Part shown: positions 33,101-45,700 of the stretch, piece after piece
Layout: each line of letters starts with the position of its first letter
How positions within the stretch are numbered: position 1 is the first letter of the stretch
Origin: Archegozetes longisetosus
Lineage: Eukaryota; Arthropoda; Arachnida; Sarcoptiformes; Trhypochthoniidae
Assembly: GCA_018873245.2 (NCBI GenBank)
Contig: JAEMBT020000001.1
Coordinates: forward strand, 1,922,001 to 1,986,000
Length of the DNA: 64,000 nucleotides
Direction: 5' to 3'
Made by a program: the position numbers and the translations under genes
The notes under the pieces: model-generated
What the model was told of the DNA's origin: nothing
Databases searched by the model: none
What the model saw: the letters and a program-made list of their open reading frames with translations, nothing else

Positions 33101-36100
33101 TTTGTCGTAGACTTCAGTTTATTATTGAACATTACTCCTATGTTAGATTAAGATATTTAATGCGATTAAACGGTCGCTAATCTTAAAGTCGAATTATTAG
33201 CATAAGAGTTCTCGAAACAAGCCTAATAACTATTGATAAGAAAGGACTTAAATATTTGCAGAAACTTATTATATAGAGTTCTTGTTATTGTTTAATGTTT
33301 TATCTAAAAGCAATTCATACAACTAATAAGTGAAATATATTGATTAATTCATTTTGAACTTTATTCTTGAATAATAAATTATTAATCCTATAGCTTATCA
33401 GAAGACAAGTTCAAAATAGTTCGAGTAGCTGGAGTCGTGTTCTTAGTTTGACATATATCGAAAAAGAGTTACGTTGTATTTAAACTAGCTTGTTCAAAAT
33501 TGAGTCTAATCTAAATATTTGACAAAATCAATTCAGATTATAGCTGAAGCCAGGGTTGTATGTACTTTGCGCTGAATTTGAACGACCTGAGAAAGTTATC
33601 GAAAGAGTACACAACACATTTCTACATAGAATTGCTCAACAAACTGTTTGCCTAAGCAATACTAATCTTATTCAATGTATTGTGGCTTAATCTCTATACT
33701 CATAGCAAATAAATAAATGCTAGTCATAAAAGAAAATATTAAATGATAAGATAGATGTTGGCATTAGCCCTGTGTCATGATTACGAATTGATTAATTCAA
33801 TAATAGGATCATAAAAATAATTAATCACATGAACTCAATTTGATATTAATTTGAAAGACCTGTACTGTTAGCCTGAATAGAATGAAGTGAAGCCTAAACT
33901 CACTTATTTGATAAATGGATTGGTGTGCATCTTATTAATTATTTGCAGCAACAATAATTAAAGCGCTAAATTAACACAACTCGGACAACAGAATAAGACA
34001 TTACATACCCGTATGAATCCCTATACGAAGTTGTAGTACTTGTTCGGGTCTATGTCTTATTTTGAATGTCTTTACCGATTCCAATAGTTCCAAAGCCATT
34101 GATGCGATTTCTCCCGAATGTAAGTCGCCGTTTCTGATGGGAAGACCGCTGACCACCATATATGCATCTCCTATAGTTTCAACTTTATACACATCATAGT
34201 TGCGAATAATCGAATCAAACAAAGTGTACAAATCGTTGAGGAAAGTGACCACTTCCATTGGAGTGCTTGAAGCAGACATCGAGGTAAAACCAACGATATC
34301 GCTGAAGAATATAGTGACCGCATCAAACGACTCTGGAATAACAAACTCTCCTCTCATCAGTTGAGCTGCAACTGAGGACGGAAGCATACGATCCAGTAAT
34401 GCCTCTGTTTTCTTCTTTTCTTCAACCAGTTGAGCTGTTCTCTCGTCAACAATCTCCTCTAAATTGTTAGCATACCTCTCCATCATTTCGATCATGTTAT
34501 CCATAATATTGGACTTTAGACCCTGCCTTAGTTTTTTAAGTTTATTTTTAATAGTTCTAAAGTCAGGCCTATTGTCAGGCACTTCACTCCAACACTCCTG
34601 CATAGTTTGGACCACATAATTCTGACACTGCATTAAACTGATATCAGGTCTAAAGGGTTCTCTGTGATCAAAACAGCTTTCTTTGACTCGCTGTACGATC
34701 TCTTTGGCAGTCACGCTGTCATCTGTATTAATGCCAAACGGTCCCTGTCTAGCCATTATTTCATGCAATATAATAGCGAACGCATATACATCTCCCTTTT
34801 GAGTGCCGCCCACCGAACAATTCCTCAACAGTTCAGGTGATTTCCACAACAAATTTCTGTAGTAATTATAGCCAGCACCAGAATCAGTTTCAGCGCTAGC
34901 TCTTAACTGATGTAGACCAAAGTCAGTAATTTGCAAGACCCATCTAGAGGTGACAACACAGTTGGAGGACTTTAGGTTGCCGTGACATTTAATGTCACTC
35001 TCGTGAAGAAAAGTGATGCCAGAAATGAGATCAAAGACTAATGAAGCGATGAACATACTGTCGAGCTTCAGATCATCGTTTTCTAAAATATCATAAAGAC
35101 TCCCTTTGGCACAATATTCAGTGACTATATATATAGAACTAGGCTCGATATAAGCACCAATGAATGAATTTATGTTGTCGTGATGTATCTCTTTCATAAG
35201 TTTCATTTCTATTTTGATATTACGCGAGATGTCCAAGTTTTTCTTATGAAATTTAAGTTCTTTCACAGCAACAATAGCACCCTTATAAGTAGCTGTTTTG
35301 GTGAACACTTGCGTGTGAAATCTCGATTCGATTGATGCTTGACTAGCTAAACTGATCTTACTACAAGACATAGGTAACGATCCCGTGTAAAATTGTATAT
35401 CATCCAAATCGATTTTCCACAACAATCCCGCTATTTCTTGCTCGTACTTCCAGTTTCTGTAAGTCACCACTGCTACTATTGAGACCGTTACTAACAGACC
35501 ACCTAAAACTCCCGCTAGAATTTCTCGCATATTATCTTTTGTATCTTTACAACCACTGCCATCGAAACCACACGGAGGCTCAACTACAGGAGGTTTATCA
35601 CCAACCCACTTAATAGGTCTTGTCAGTTTGAATACTGTTTTATTATTTGACTCATCATATTCAAAGTTACCCACCGGTATCATAACGTATGACGGCCTTT
35701 GAGAGCCATTCATTCCTTTGAACACAATGCGATCAGGTGTTTCCATTCGAGCTAATACAGTGTAGTTGCCTTCAACATCACCATTTTCATCAATGTTCAT
35801 AGAGGTACCCGTTACACTGACAAAACGCTTTCGGTCAATTATTTTTCGGATAATTGCTTTTCCGTCGTATTCAGTGAGTCCTTCCTTTAGTACCTGAGAT
35901 AAGGCTTCACTATAGAGTATAACTGAGTCGTACAAATAGGAGGCATAAATGGTGATATGACGTTCCCACTTTCTATCTTTGACTGGGTCTCGAGGATCCG
36001 TCAAGTTAAAAGGTGGCTTGGCATTGAATTCGCGCACTTTGTCTTTAAAAGTTGAATATTCTGCTTTTATTGGAGGACTGGGAACTATCACTAGTAAAGA

Positions 36101-37120
36101 CCGCGATGACTCGATCAAGGCTTCTTTTTCGTATTCAGTTTTATCATTTCTAGTGTTGATGTATTTATAGGATTGTTCGTATAAATACTCTTCCTCGAGA
36201 TCAACATAAATAACAATATATTCTCCGTTTTCAAGTAAACCTCTCATTTTCAAGACTAACATAATTCGATGTAAATCACTAGTTTTGCCGAGAAATACAT
36301 AAACTCTGGTTCCTTTATGTGTTTTTTCAACTATATCCAAAAATGCACTACTACAACAAGGCTTATCAGAAATGCAGCATTCGTAATAATTCTCGAACTT
36401 CTTCTCGCTATTAATAATTAATCCTTGAGCGTCCGCTTGACTTCTAAGACTTTTAACAACTGTCTGATATTGAGGTGTGTTTTCCCAAATGATAGAGAAT
36501 TTCTCCCATTGATAGTACGTCAACAGAGCTATCACGGAACGCACTACCTGTGTATCTGGTGGATGGGTTCGAACAAATGTTGAGTAGAAATCCTTCCGAG
36601 AAACCTTCGAGTCCGCACATTTGTATGAAATCATTGGCAGATTGACCGCTGCCGCTATAGTGGCCTCAACTTCACACGAATCTTCAGGACCGAAGAAGGC
36701 AACAACACCTCTTCTCCATTGGTCCAACAGAGCAGTTGTTCCGATCAGAGTCGAGCCACTGGTATCGTTGAACAATAGTTCCAATTTTCTGCCTCCGAGT
36801 ATTGATGAGTTTGAGTTGATTTTGTTGATGGCATAAGTGATTGCTCCCGATATGACTATTCCCTGACGCTGACTATTAGATCGACCATGGACGTTAGTTA
36901 AATATCCAATTTTAATGGTTTTGTTCGACTCTACATCAACTACACTTTTGTTGTTTACTTCTAGCTTTGGTACTAATCTTGAAGTCGACTCTGTGCTAAA
37001 TATTTGTGTTTGACCAGACTCTCTAATCTGTTCTCCGAAAGCAATATTCACTATAAAAACCAAATTGATGACAATGACGCCAATTCTGTAATGTAATGCC
37101 CATCGAGTTTTGGTGAACAT
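30190..37120 (-). CDS. Receptor guanylate cyclase, Gyc76C-like
   Basis: Single-pass membrane enzyme making cGMP from GTP. Join 37120-34009, 31620-31528, 31226-30190: 1413 residues. Start: ATG 37120, since the upstream GTG is not a start. Order: signal peptide (1 to about 30), ligand-binding ANF-receptor ectodomain (about 65-480), membrane segment (about 531-554), kinase-homology domain (about 595-865) with VAVK Lys kept and DFG kept but HGN instead of HRD (pseudokinase), helical linker, cyclase domain (from about 930) with FSDIVGFT Asp941, ETIGDAYM Asp985, and Glu981 plus Cys in [10 protein letters not shown], the GTP-selecting pair. A tail of about 310 residues, rich in Ser and Asn, ends ESSV, a class I PDZ-ligand pattern. 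The CGFDGSGC segment and long tail suggest Gyc76C rather than an NPR1/2 type; that assignment is from memory. Intron 1 is 2388 bp; intron 2 has a GC donor. Confidence 0.9.
31227..31527 (-). other. GC-AG intron of the guanylate cyclase gene
   Basis: The exon ends AGCAATG and the intron starts GCAAGT; it closes with TTGTTACAG before GAGAGGCG. Only this splice restores the family sequence [11 protein letters not shown], and no GT donor nearby keeps frame. The intron also contains a short tandem array (about 31262-31340) of a 12-bp unit like CACGTGAATTAT. Confidence 0.85.
31262..31340. repeat. CACGTGAATTAT-type tandem array
   Basis: About six or seven diverging copies of a 12-bp unit, several with the palindrome CACGTG, inside intron 2 of the cyclase gene. 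Read on the minus strand it keeps an open frame into exon 3 (repeats of IHV), which is fortuitous. Confidence 0.75.
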
Positions 37121-37611
37121 TTCGATTTGCACTTAATATTTGATTCTTACTAAAGGAATGCAATCTATACCAATGCATTTCAACATTTCACCAGTTATAC
37201 CAATTATCTATCACTTAAACAATTGGTTAAATATGGCTAATGATAGTAGACAAGTTTAATAAATCCAATCAATTTTTGACTTGAAATCAATTTTTTGTTT
37301 CAAATAAACTTTGTTGCGATCAATCGACTGAATAGAACTGCAGTAATGTTTGAACCTCTCAGGCATGTCTCAGGCGACTAAATGTGACTTAATTAACACG
37401 ATAAATCTGTCACTAATAGTACAGAAAAGATTTTCAGTTATCTATACTTCATATTAAACAGTTCTCTCACTCAACACAAACCTTCTCTTCAAACTCTAAA
37501 AATATTTTTCTCTATTTATCGCTGGCATTGGTATCAAAATTATACACAACAGCAAAGATATGATCAAAGTTCATCAACTATTAGATACTAACTATTATGC
37601 ATTGATTCACT

Positions 37612-37612
<1 letters not shown>

Positions 37613-37656
<44 letters not shown>

Positions 37657-37676
37657 TTCTCTCTTTCTCTCTCTCC
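37613..37676. repeat. (TC)n microsatellite
   Basis: Near-pure TC dinucleotide run with a few TTTC interruptions, about 500 bp upstream of the guanylate cyclase start codon. Confidence 0.92.
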
Positions 37677-38277
37677 TTTAAACAAACCTCACTTTTGAAC
37701 TGAACGCTTATACTCCTGTGACCAAACTATTAAGAATTTATTGCAGGCAATAAATGATCGTCACCAGTTTGTCATTTAAACTAAAACTTATTAAAAATTG
37801 ATTAGTTGTTGTAGGAAATGGTTAACTAAAAATCTATTAATGGGCATATCAGTAGTTGAGAGCCAGAGAATTGTTGGTAAAGAAACAGGCAATTAATAAT
37901 GTTTTATTTTTGGTCGGGTTATTTATAAACTGGTTTATAAGTTTGATAATCAGTATGCGACAAATGCCTAATTTATGCGAATCCTTACTTTTACCCTATG
38001 CCTAATTTATTAATATATTTCTACCTTATGCCTAATTTATGAAAACCTTTATTTTTACCTTATGCTTCAAGGTGACAGTGTCATACATCTTGTATTACAT
38101 ATCAATCTCACTCTCTATACTTTAATCTACACTATGTAATTATACTTTGATCACTTCTCAATTTCCCAACCTTTTCAACTCTATCCCATTCTTTATATAC
38201 CCTTCTAATCATTTAGCACTTATTTACCATACTTTTATTTTTCTCTACTTTTCTGATAAGGTTTTAGAACCTAATTT

Positions 38278-38355
38278 TTCAATCTAATTTTCAGATCAAT
38301 TTTCAGATCAATTTTCAGATCAATTTTCGGATCAATTTCAAACCAATTTTCAAAT
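38278..38355. repeat. TTTTCAGATCAA minisatellite
   Basis: Five to six tandem units of about 13 bp, increasingly diverged toward the right. Confidence 0.8.
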
Positions 38356-41300
38356 CTAATTTTCAAATAACCAATGCATATAAATAAAATAGTTAACGCT
38401 CGATATAAATCAAACATAAACCACACATATATTTATAGCAGTTTAAGTTATAAAAAAAACTGAAAACCGTAAAAACATAAACAGGTCTATTACCTTGTTT
38501 TGGGCTTCACTTTTACTTTTGCGTTTCACACACACTTCCGATAATTGCCGAACACTGTCCAACTATCCCAACTAACACAATCCTAATTATAACATTTGAA
38601 GCACTTATCACTAATAGTCGCTCTGTTGAAGTTACTTTTTCAAAAAGTTAAAATTAGGACAACTGTGAGAATCATAAAACAAGAAGAGAGGCCAAGGTCT
38701 ATATGCGCTATAATTGTATGCGCTCACTCTAAAAGTTTGTTTAGGAATAAGCAAAACTGTTTAATATTGACTGTGAAATCAGATGATGATGATGCAGGCT
38801 ATGGAAGGGGACGTACGACTTTATTTACGTACCCAGTCTTCCGAACTTTATCAAAAACTTTAAAGCGTCCCAAACTATAACGACACATGTGGGAGACTGA
38901 GTGAACACTAAACGCTTACTATTTTTTAGCTATCGTTCCGTAGGATCTGTGCAACAAGTTATTGAAAACTATACTTTTGCATCTGTGCGCTTACTGCAGT
39001 CAAGAACAATCTCATGAACATTCGCTACCCAATGCTACAGCGAAAATATGTTAGGGTATCCACACATATTTAGAGATATATCAATAAGTGTTGCACGACT
39101 TTTCTCCGACATTTCCACTACTCAAATACACTAAATCTCTCTTATCTTCTAATTTCTCAACCAATACTTTGCCAATACAATCTTACCATGTGATGTCACT
39201 AACTTAATGATAATTCATACTATTAGCTACATTAAGTCTTTACTGTAGCTTTAACTATTAAATGAATTATTCATCTTACGAACAGAAATAGATTAATAAA
39301 GTTTTGAAATCCGAAACTTTCTGGTTCTAATGAGTTTTTCTAACTTTATCAAATAAGCTATAATAAAATACTTGTTTTGATTGGGTTTTCTGATAAAGGC
39401 CTAGCTTTCACCACTAGTGTCTTCTATATTTTGCAAAATTCGTTTCATTCACTCAATTAATTAGTTAAGTTGAAAGTTAGAGATAAGTTTTTTAGTAGCT
39501 TTTTCAGATCCGGAAGAGATGTTCAATAGACATTTATTGAGAAAACTGATAAAATATTGTCAAAAGCATTCAACAGAGTTAAGCTGAAAGCAGTTTTTCA
39601 TTTGTATCTGAACATTTATCTTTCGAGGTTTCTACATAAATGTTTATACAATCCTAAACACATATCACTCAACGACCAACTCATTTGAGTTATTCTACTC
39701 AATATAAATTTTATTATGCAGTAAACTGATCTAAAGTTTAGCAATTTTAGTTAAATACCTGTCAACTAAGAGGAGCCACTGACTTGTTACACCTGCGACA
39801 AAGTAATCAAATACAAGTACATAATATAATGAATAGTCGTACAACGTATATGCATTGATATCGAAGTGTATTTACACTCTAAAACTTAATAGCCCTTGAT
39901 AGCAACCAGAAGTGATGCGTTGTAATAGTATACTTTCCGTCAGACCATAATATCAAAGATGTTAACAAACTTATAGAATATTCATTATAGTAATTAAAGA
40001 AAATTTCAAATCAAACTTAGCTAATAATTGAAACGTATGGCTGAGAGGTTGACATAGCAACGGCCTTCTTCTCGTTGCTATCGTGGACTCCTGAGTTTTG
40101 GATTGTGAAGCAGAAAACTTGTTGTAAGGCAATAGAGAATTTGCCTCTTAATCGAGGCCTTATGTTGAGGTAAAGTCTAGTTAAGAGGGCATCCAATAAA
40201 GGCATTGCATTCGTCGTCATCTGTTATGTTAGAAATAACTATTCATTCATATAATAATTGTGTAATTCGTGGCGTTTTGTCTAAACTGTCATTACATTGA
40301 ATTTTAACTTTTGACTCAATCGACTTTTAAGTGATCGCAAACTTATTCAATTGATAGATGATAATAAAAATGTTAGGTCAGTCATTTAAGTGAAGCCATA
40401 GTTGTCATATATTTTGTTCATTTGGTTACCAAAATGTAAGTTAAGTTCTAATTAATTAAAATTTGTTTAATTAGTTCATAAAAGTTGACTTCAACTAAAC
40501 GTGCATTAGTTTCAGTGTCAAGTCATTTAAATGATTTTTGACTCAATCGATTAATGCTTATTAAGCATAAGAGAAGTGGGAGTCAATCAAATTTTTGCTA
40601 AAGTTGTGCTCAAATATAATCAAAATATCAGTTATTATATCTGATTCCTGTTTAACAATTTGATGATGTATAGTATAATATTCATTAAAATCAATGAGTC
40701 ATTTGTGTTTACATGCGATAAAACTTTTTTATTATTATTATCTTTGGTTCTTTGGTTCTTACTAGGAAAAGATAATAAACTCAATACAATTTGTATAATT
40801 CATTATATATATGTATGTTGGCCTTTCACAAATAGCCATTAAGTCTGGCGATTCATTAGATCGTTTGTTATTGGATTGTTTTCAGTCATAACTGTTGACA
40901 TGAAAATCACTTGTGCATAGGTTAGACACAACTACACGTCCGTTTCCTCTACCCGTTCCAGTCACAGTCATTAGACCGTACTATCAAAATACTAAACACT
41001 TTTCTATCGTTCAATCGCTTTGAACTTTAATTTTGACGAACATCAATGTTTGGTTTTGTCAGTGTTATTCATTAGCTAGCAATAAATGATAACTCATTAA
41101 ACTATAAAAGTCATGACTGAGACACACTTTTTATGTTAATGTGTGACCCTAGTGTTGACTAGCCTTAGGATTTTTATGCTTTCATGCTTTTATGCTAATT
41201 CCAAAATCTATTCAAGTCGTGAGATGATAAAATTAATTATCATATTTTGTTCAATTGTGTGCAACTTTTATATATCGATAATGTTCAATATTTTATTTGA

Positions 41301-42624
41301 TGAAAAATGCATTAGTTTGTTCAAGTTTGACAAAGCTTCAAAAACATTTGTTTTAGCGATCGGTTTAGATCAAGTTTATTAATAATGAAACTGATGTCAA
41401 TTTACTAAATATTTCAAATATATTGAATTGCTTCATGACTTGAGCTTTTGTTTCGAAACTCATTGAAACTCCTATCAAAAGATTAATTATTTTGTAAGAT
41501 ATATTGATTGACAGAAAATGATTTCAATGTCGATAAATAAAATGTGAGAATAAATGCATTAAATCCAAAGTGTGGATATGACTGAGTTATTATTACCAGA
41601 AGCAAATACTAGTTATTTATAAGTTAAAAACCTTAGAGATGATCAGAAAAAGCTTTGAGTCAGAAAAAAATGGATTAAAAATACCAGAAACTTGAGTAAG
41701 TCTTGACCTGTTTTGGTGTAAAAGAAGGACAACTTTTTTTGTTTTCTTGCGAAGCTTCAAGGGTTTCATCAATTAAGACATCAGTGATGTCTGGTTTGAA
41801 GAATTGAGCCAGACCATAGTAAACATGCTAGAACATTCAAATTGTTAAACACGATTAGATTAGTATAACTGACATAAAAACAGCTGGTTTTCTATCTTTA
41901 GCTCAGAGTTTAAATACCAGTCTATGTGTCGAAAGAGTGAAATATTTGTGTAAACTTATATCTGATTCATTGTTAATACCAATGAATTCACTTGAGATAT
42001 ATTTTTTAACGGAAAACAGTTATGGTTGAGTTCCTATTGTATGGTGACGGCTTCAGTTTGTGCACCTATTAATCAAATTGAATAAAACTAAACATAAAAT
42101 CTAATATAATATTGCACAAACTGGACTTACTTTTAATGAATTACACCAGTGAGTGCAAACTCAAATTTAATAAAATAGTTTTGCTCTACTTTTAGCAACA
42201 TTTCAAAATTAATTTAAATAAGCTGTGAATTTCTTTTATTATTAAATTTATGGCATTGGGCTTTAATATTGTTTTTAATACAATGTTTTAATTATTTGGG
42301 TGACCCTAACCTACACTTTTACCATTGAAGTAGTAGTGATTGTGAGCATTAAAGCTGTAGTCACTCACCATTAAGTTGAAATATATAACAAACTAGAATT
42401 AAAAAAATCTCCACCCAACAAAACCCACAACTAAAAGGTGAATAACAGTAAACTGTATTAATTGTGGTTCTCAGTTTTACTTTGCTAGTCAATCCGTGTT
42501 TATAACTAAATTGGTGTTTGTGTGTAAAAGTTTGTTATTTCAGTATATGTTTATAGAGACTAATATGAGAATCAGATATACAATTGTTAATCAAAAAGAG
42601 ATAGTAATTCGATTAGGATAGTAG

Positions 42625-42685
42625 AGTATATTATAATAGATGAGTGTTATAATAGATGTGTAATAATAGATGTGTTATAATAGAC
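42625..42685. repeat. TATAATAGATG short tandem repeat
   Basis: About five copies of an ATAATAGATGTGT-like unit directly before the proposed first coding exon of EVI5. Confidence 0.7.
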
Positions 42686-42707
42686 CATAAATAGTAAATT
42701 GAATATA

Positions 42708-45700
42708 ATGTTGAGTTCAGCAGCAAGTGTTATACTATCATTAAGACGACAGGTATCGTTAAGTTCCGGCAGGTAATACACTTGTTATAACTTATTAACT
42801 AAATAATAGTTGTGTTTATATAAGGGATAATTTAACTACAGCCACGATGACAACTCTTAAGATTGATTATATTGACCAAAAATATAGTCTTCAAATATTA
42901 ATAATTCTAGTGTTGTGTTAGTGTGACTCCTGCGCAAAATAAGCCAAAGGTTTATCTTTCGTCGTGTTCAACATCAACACTGGGTTGTCGAGTATTTGGG
43001 GTGACGGAAGAGATATATATAACTATAGCACATATGAGTATATCTTTAGTTACTGCTGTCTTTGCCAGCAGTGTATTACGCGAATGCGGCAATCGATATG
43101 CGACAAACGCTATATTTGTTGACCTCAAATCTCATGCGAATGCCATTAATTCTTCATCTGATGTGTTATTTTCAATTGTTCCTTAATATGAATGTCATTG
43201 CTCTTAAGTAATTGGCGCTTGATTTAGTGTATTTTGATAGCGAGTAAAAGCTATGATTAGTAAAATTGTTTGTATGATATGATGGCTCACTTGAGTTTGA
43301 CTCTTCCTGATATTCACTACATTGTTGTTTAGGTGTATCTACAAGTTATAGAAATAATAACTGAATTCTCCTCAACCCATTTCCCATATAATCTTCTTAT
43401 CTAATTCTGCGAAAAGGTATTCCATATTAAGTAATTCTCATATGTGTTATTATATACCTTAGAGCTATTCAACTAGTTCTCCAGCAGAGAAAACTACTAT
43501 TGTCTCAACTGCTCATGTATATGGGCTGAAATTTAGGGAAAATTACCGACTATTTTCTGGTCGCATTTTAGTCAAAAAAAATGATGAATTGTTCCAAATA
43601 ATATTTCAAGTGTGTGATCAATGAGTCAGGTTAGGCTACTTTAACGTTTGCCACTCCTTGGTTACCATTAAGGCATAGACACATACCATTAAATTCATTT
43701 AAATAGGTCTGCAACAAATATGTGTCATTTTCTTTATTGAATCAAATGTTTTTATCACAACTTTCCACCGAATAGTCTCGAATTTTTGGCACTCTATCTG
43801 TCTGTTGTCTTTCAATTGTAACAATAACTGATTAGGATTCGATTGATTTCAGTAAATATCAATTGGATCAGTGTCGAAAGAGACCGGTTTGCGAAAATGT
43901 GTACACATTTCTAGTTGTTCTAACAGATTATGATTTGTTCGATGAAAACACGATACTTTCAATAGATTATTGCGCATAAGCTGAAAACTGTAATTAGCAG
44001 TAAATGATGCCAACATCTACAAATTTAGATAAAAATCTTACCTTTTAGTCTCACTAAGTCATTAAATGCTTTATTTCTATCATTAGAGTTTAATAAATAG
44101 TGTAATTGTCATTTTAACCTTAACTATTGTCTTAATCTTTATAGAGATGGAAACCAAATAAACTCGTTATCGAATCAAAACAATTCATTATTGTATGCGT
44201 TTGACAATCCTTTAAATGGGAAAACAGGCTTATATGCTATCGATATAATGTCAGGACAACGAAAGTCAATAACAAATAGTGACTCAACTATTTCTGGCGA
44301 TATATCAAAGCAAAACTGCACAGAGGAAGAGTTGCAACTATTAGCACGACTTGAAGAGCAAAATAGGTAAGTAATTGATTAATGATAATATTTTAATAAT
44401 AGGGGTTAACTAATTACAGTCACAGACTAATAGTAATGATTATGGTGTATGAACTACGGGCTTATATAAAGGCATATACTTTGTATTTGAAATTTCAGCT
44501 GTCTACTTCAGTTCTCTACTTCAATTTTCAGCTATTCTATACTTCTGTTTCTCGTTTTTCACATTTTACATACTTTATGCACAAACTGCTTAACGAATGT
44601 CACCAAATGTTTCTTCCGGGGCTATAATAATAGTTAATAAAGTCTAAACTATTCGAATTCACTGAAGCGTAATACCAGTTACGTGAATGCGGGCCAAGTC
44701 ATAGTTTTTAACTAAATAATAGTTCATTGTTATTGAATATAGTTTTATTTCTATGCATTCTATCTCAACAAATAAAATAACTTTTGATTCACAGGTTAAT
44801 TGAGACCGATGTCAAATCATTAAACTCATTGCAGTCCTATTCAGGTCATTCGCGTCGCTCATCGGACACCAGTCAAATATCGGACTGTGTCTCACAAATG
44901 AACTCCGAAAGCAACGATCAAGAACTGAGTAATGGTAAAGATATTTGGCAGTTATGGGGACAAATAATTAATGATTGGAATAATCAGTACAAAAAGAAAA
45001 CTGCAATACAGGTATTGTTTGGAAGAGAACATTTTCTGTGTTATCAATTTGAATAATTATGATTACAATTAATTGTCCCATTGTTTACATATGAATTGAA
45101 CTGTAATTCGCATAGGAATTAGTCCGCAAAGGGATTCCACATCATCTACGAGGAATGGTTTGGCAACTATTATGCAACGCTCAAAACTGTTCCGTCCGAG
45201 AGCAATATTCCGAATACATGCGTCAATCGTCTCCATGTGAAAAAGTAATAAAACGAGACATCGCACGTACTTATCCAGAACATGACTTTTTCAAAGAAAA
45301 AGGGAGTCCAGGACAGGAAGGCTTGTTTAATGTTATGAAAGCATATTCGATATTTGATAGTGAAGTAGGTTATTGTCAGGGGAGTGCCTTTCTTGTTGGG
45401 GTTCTGCTCCTCAATATGCCAGAAGAAGATGCTTTCGCTGTCTTCACGTGTCTCATGCAAGACTATAGACTTAGAGAGATGTATAAACCAACCATGGCTG
45501 AACTTGGATTATGTATTTATCAGTTAGAATGCATGGTTCAGGTATGAGTCAGTTAATTGAAGTCATTAGCCGTTTCATAGCTTTGATAACTCAACGCGCA
45601 TAGGTTTTGTGAAATTTAATGCGCAAATGATTGTCATATGACATTGTCATAACTGGCTGTTGACTATTATCATGAAACGGGTTTGACTTGTATTAAGTAA

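Larger units (their letters stand above)
37121..42707. other. Intergenic region between cyclase gene and EVI5
   Basis: A 5.6-kb gap between divergent genes, so it contains both promoters and probably 5' untranslated exons. Seen: a (TC)n run, minisatellite-like repeats near 37970-38060 (TTATGCCTAATTTA units) and 38278-38355 (TTTTCAGATCAA units). A small minus frame at 40017-40220 (67 codons from an ATG) has somewhat higher GC than its surroundings but no family match. No firm gene. Confidence 0.5.

Noticed and set aside
38596..38880. 94-codon plus frame
   Set aside because: Begins at TTG, no domain, no splice context.
40017..40220. 67-codon minus frame from an ATG, slightly GC-rich
   Set aside because: No recognisable domain, no splice partners in phase found; kept only as a note in the intergenic entry.
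42923..43186. 87-codon plus frame in EVI5 intron 1
   Set aside because: Starts at GTG, lies between phase-compatible EVI5 exons and has no match.
45170..45460. 96-codon minus frame opposite EVI5
   Set aside because: Antisense shadow of the TBC-domain exon.
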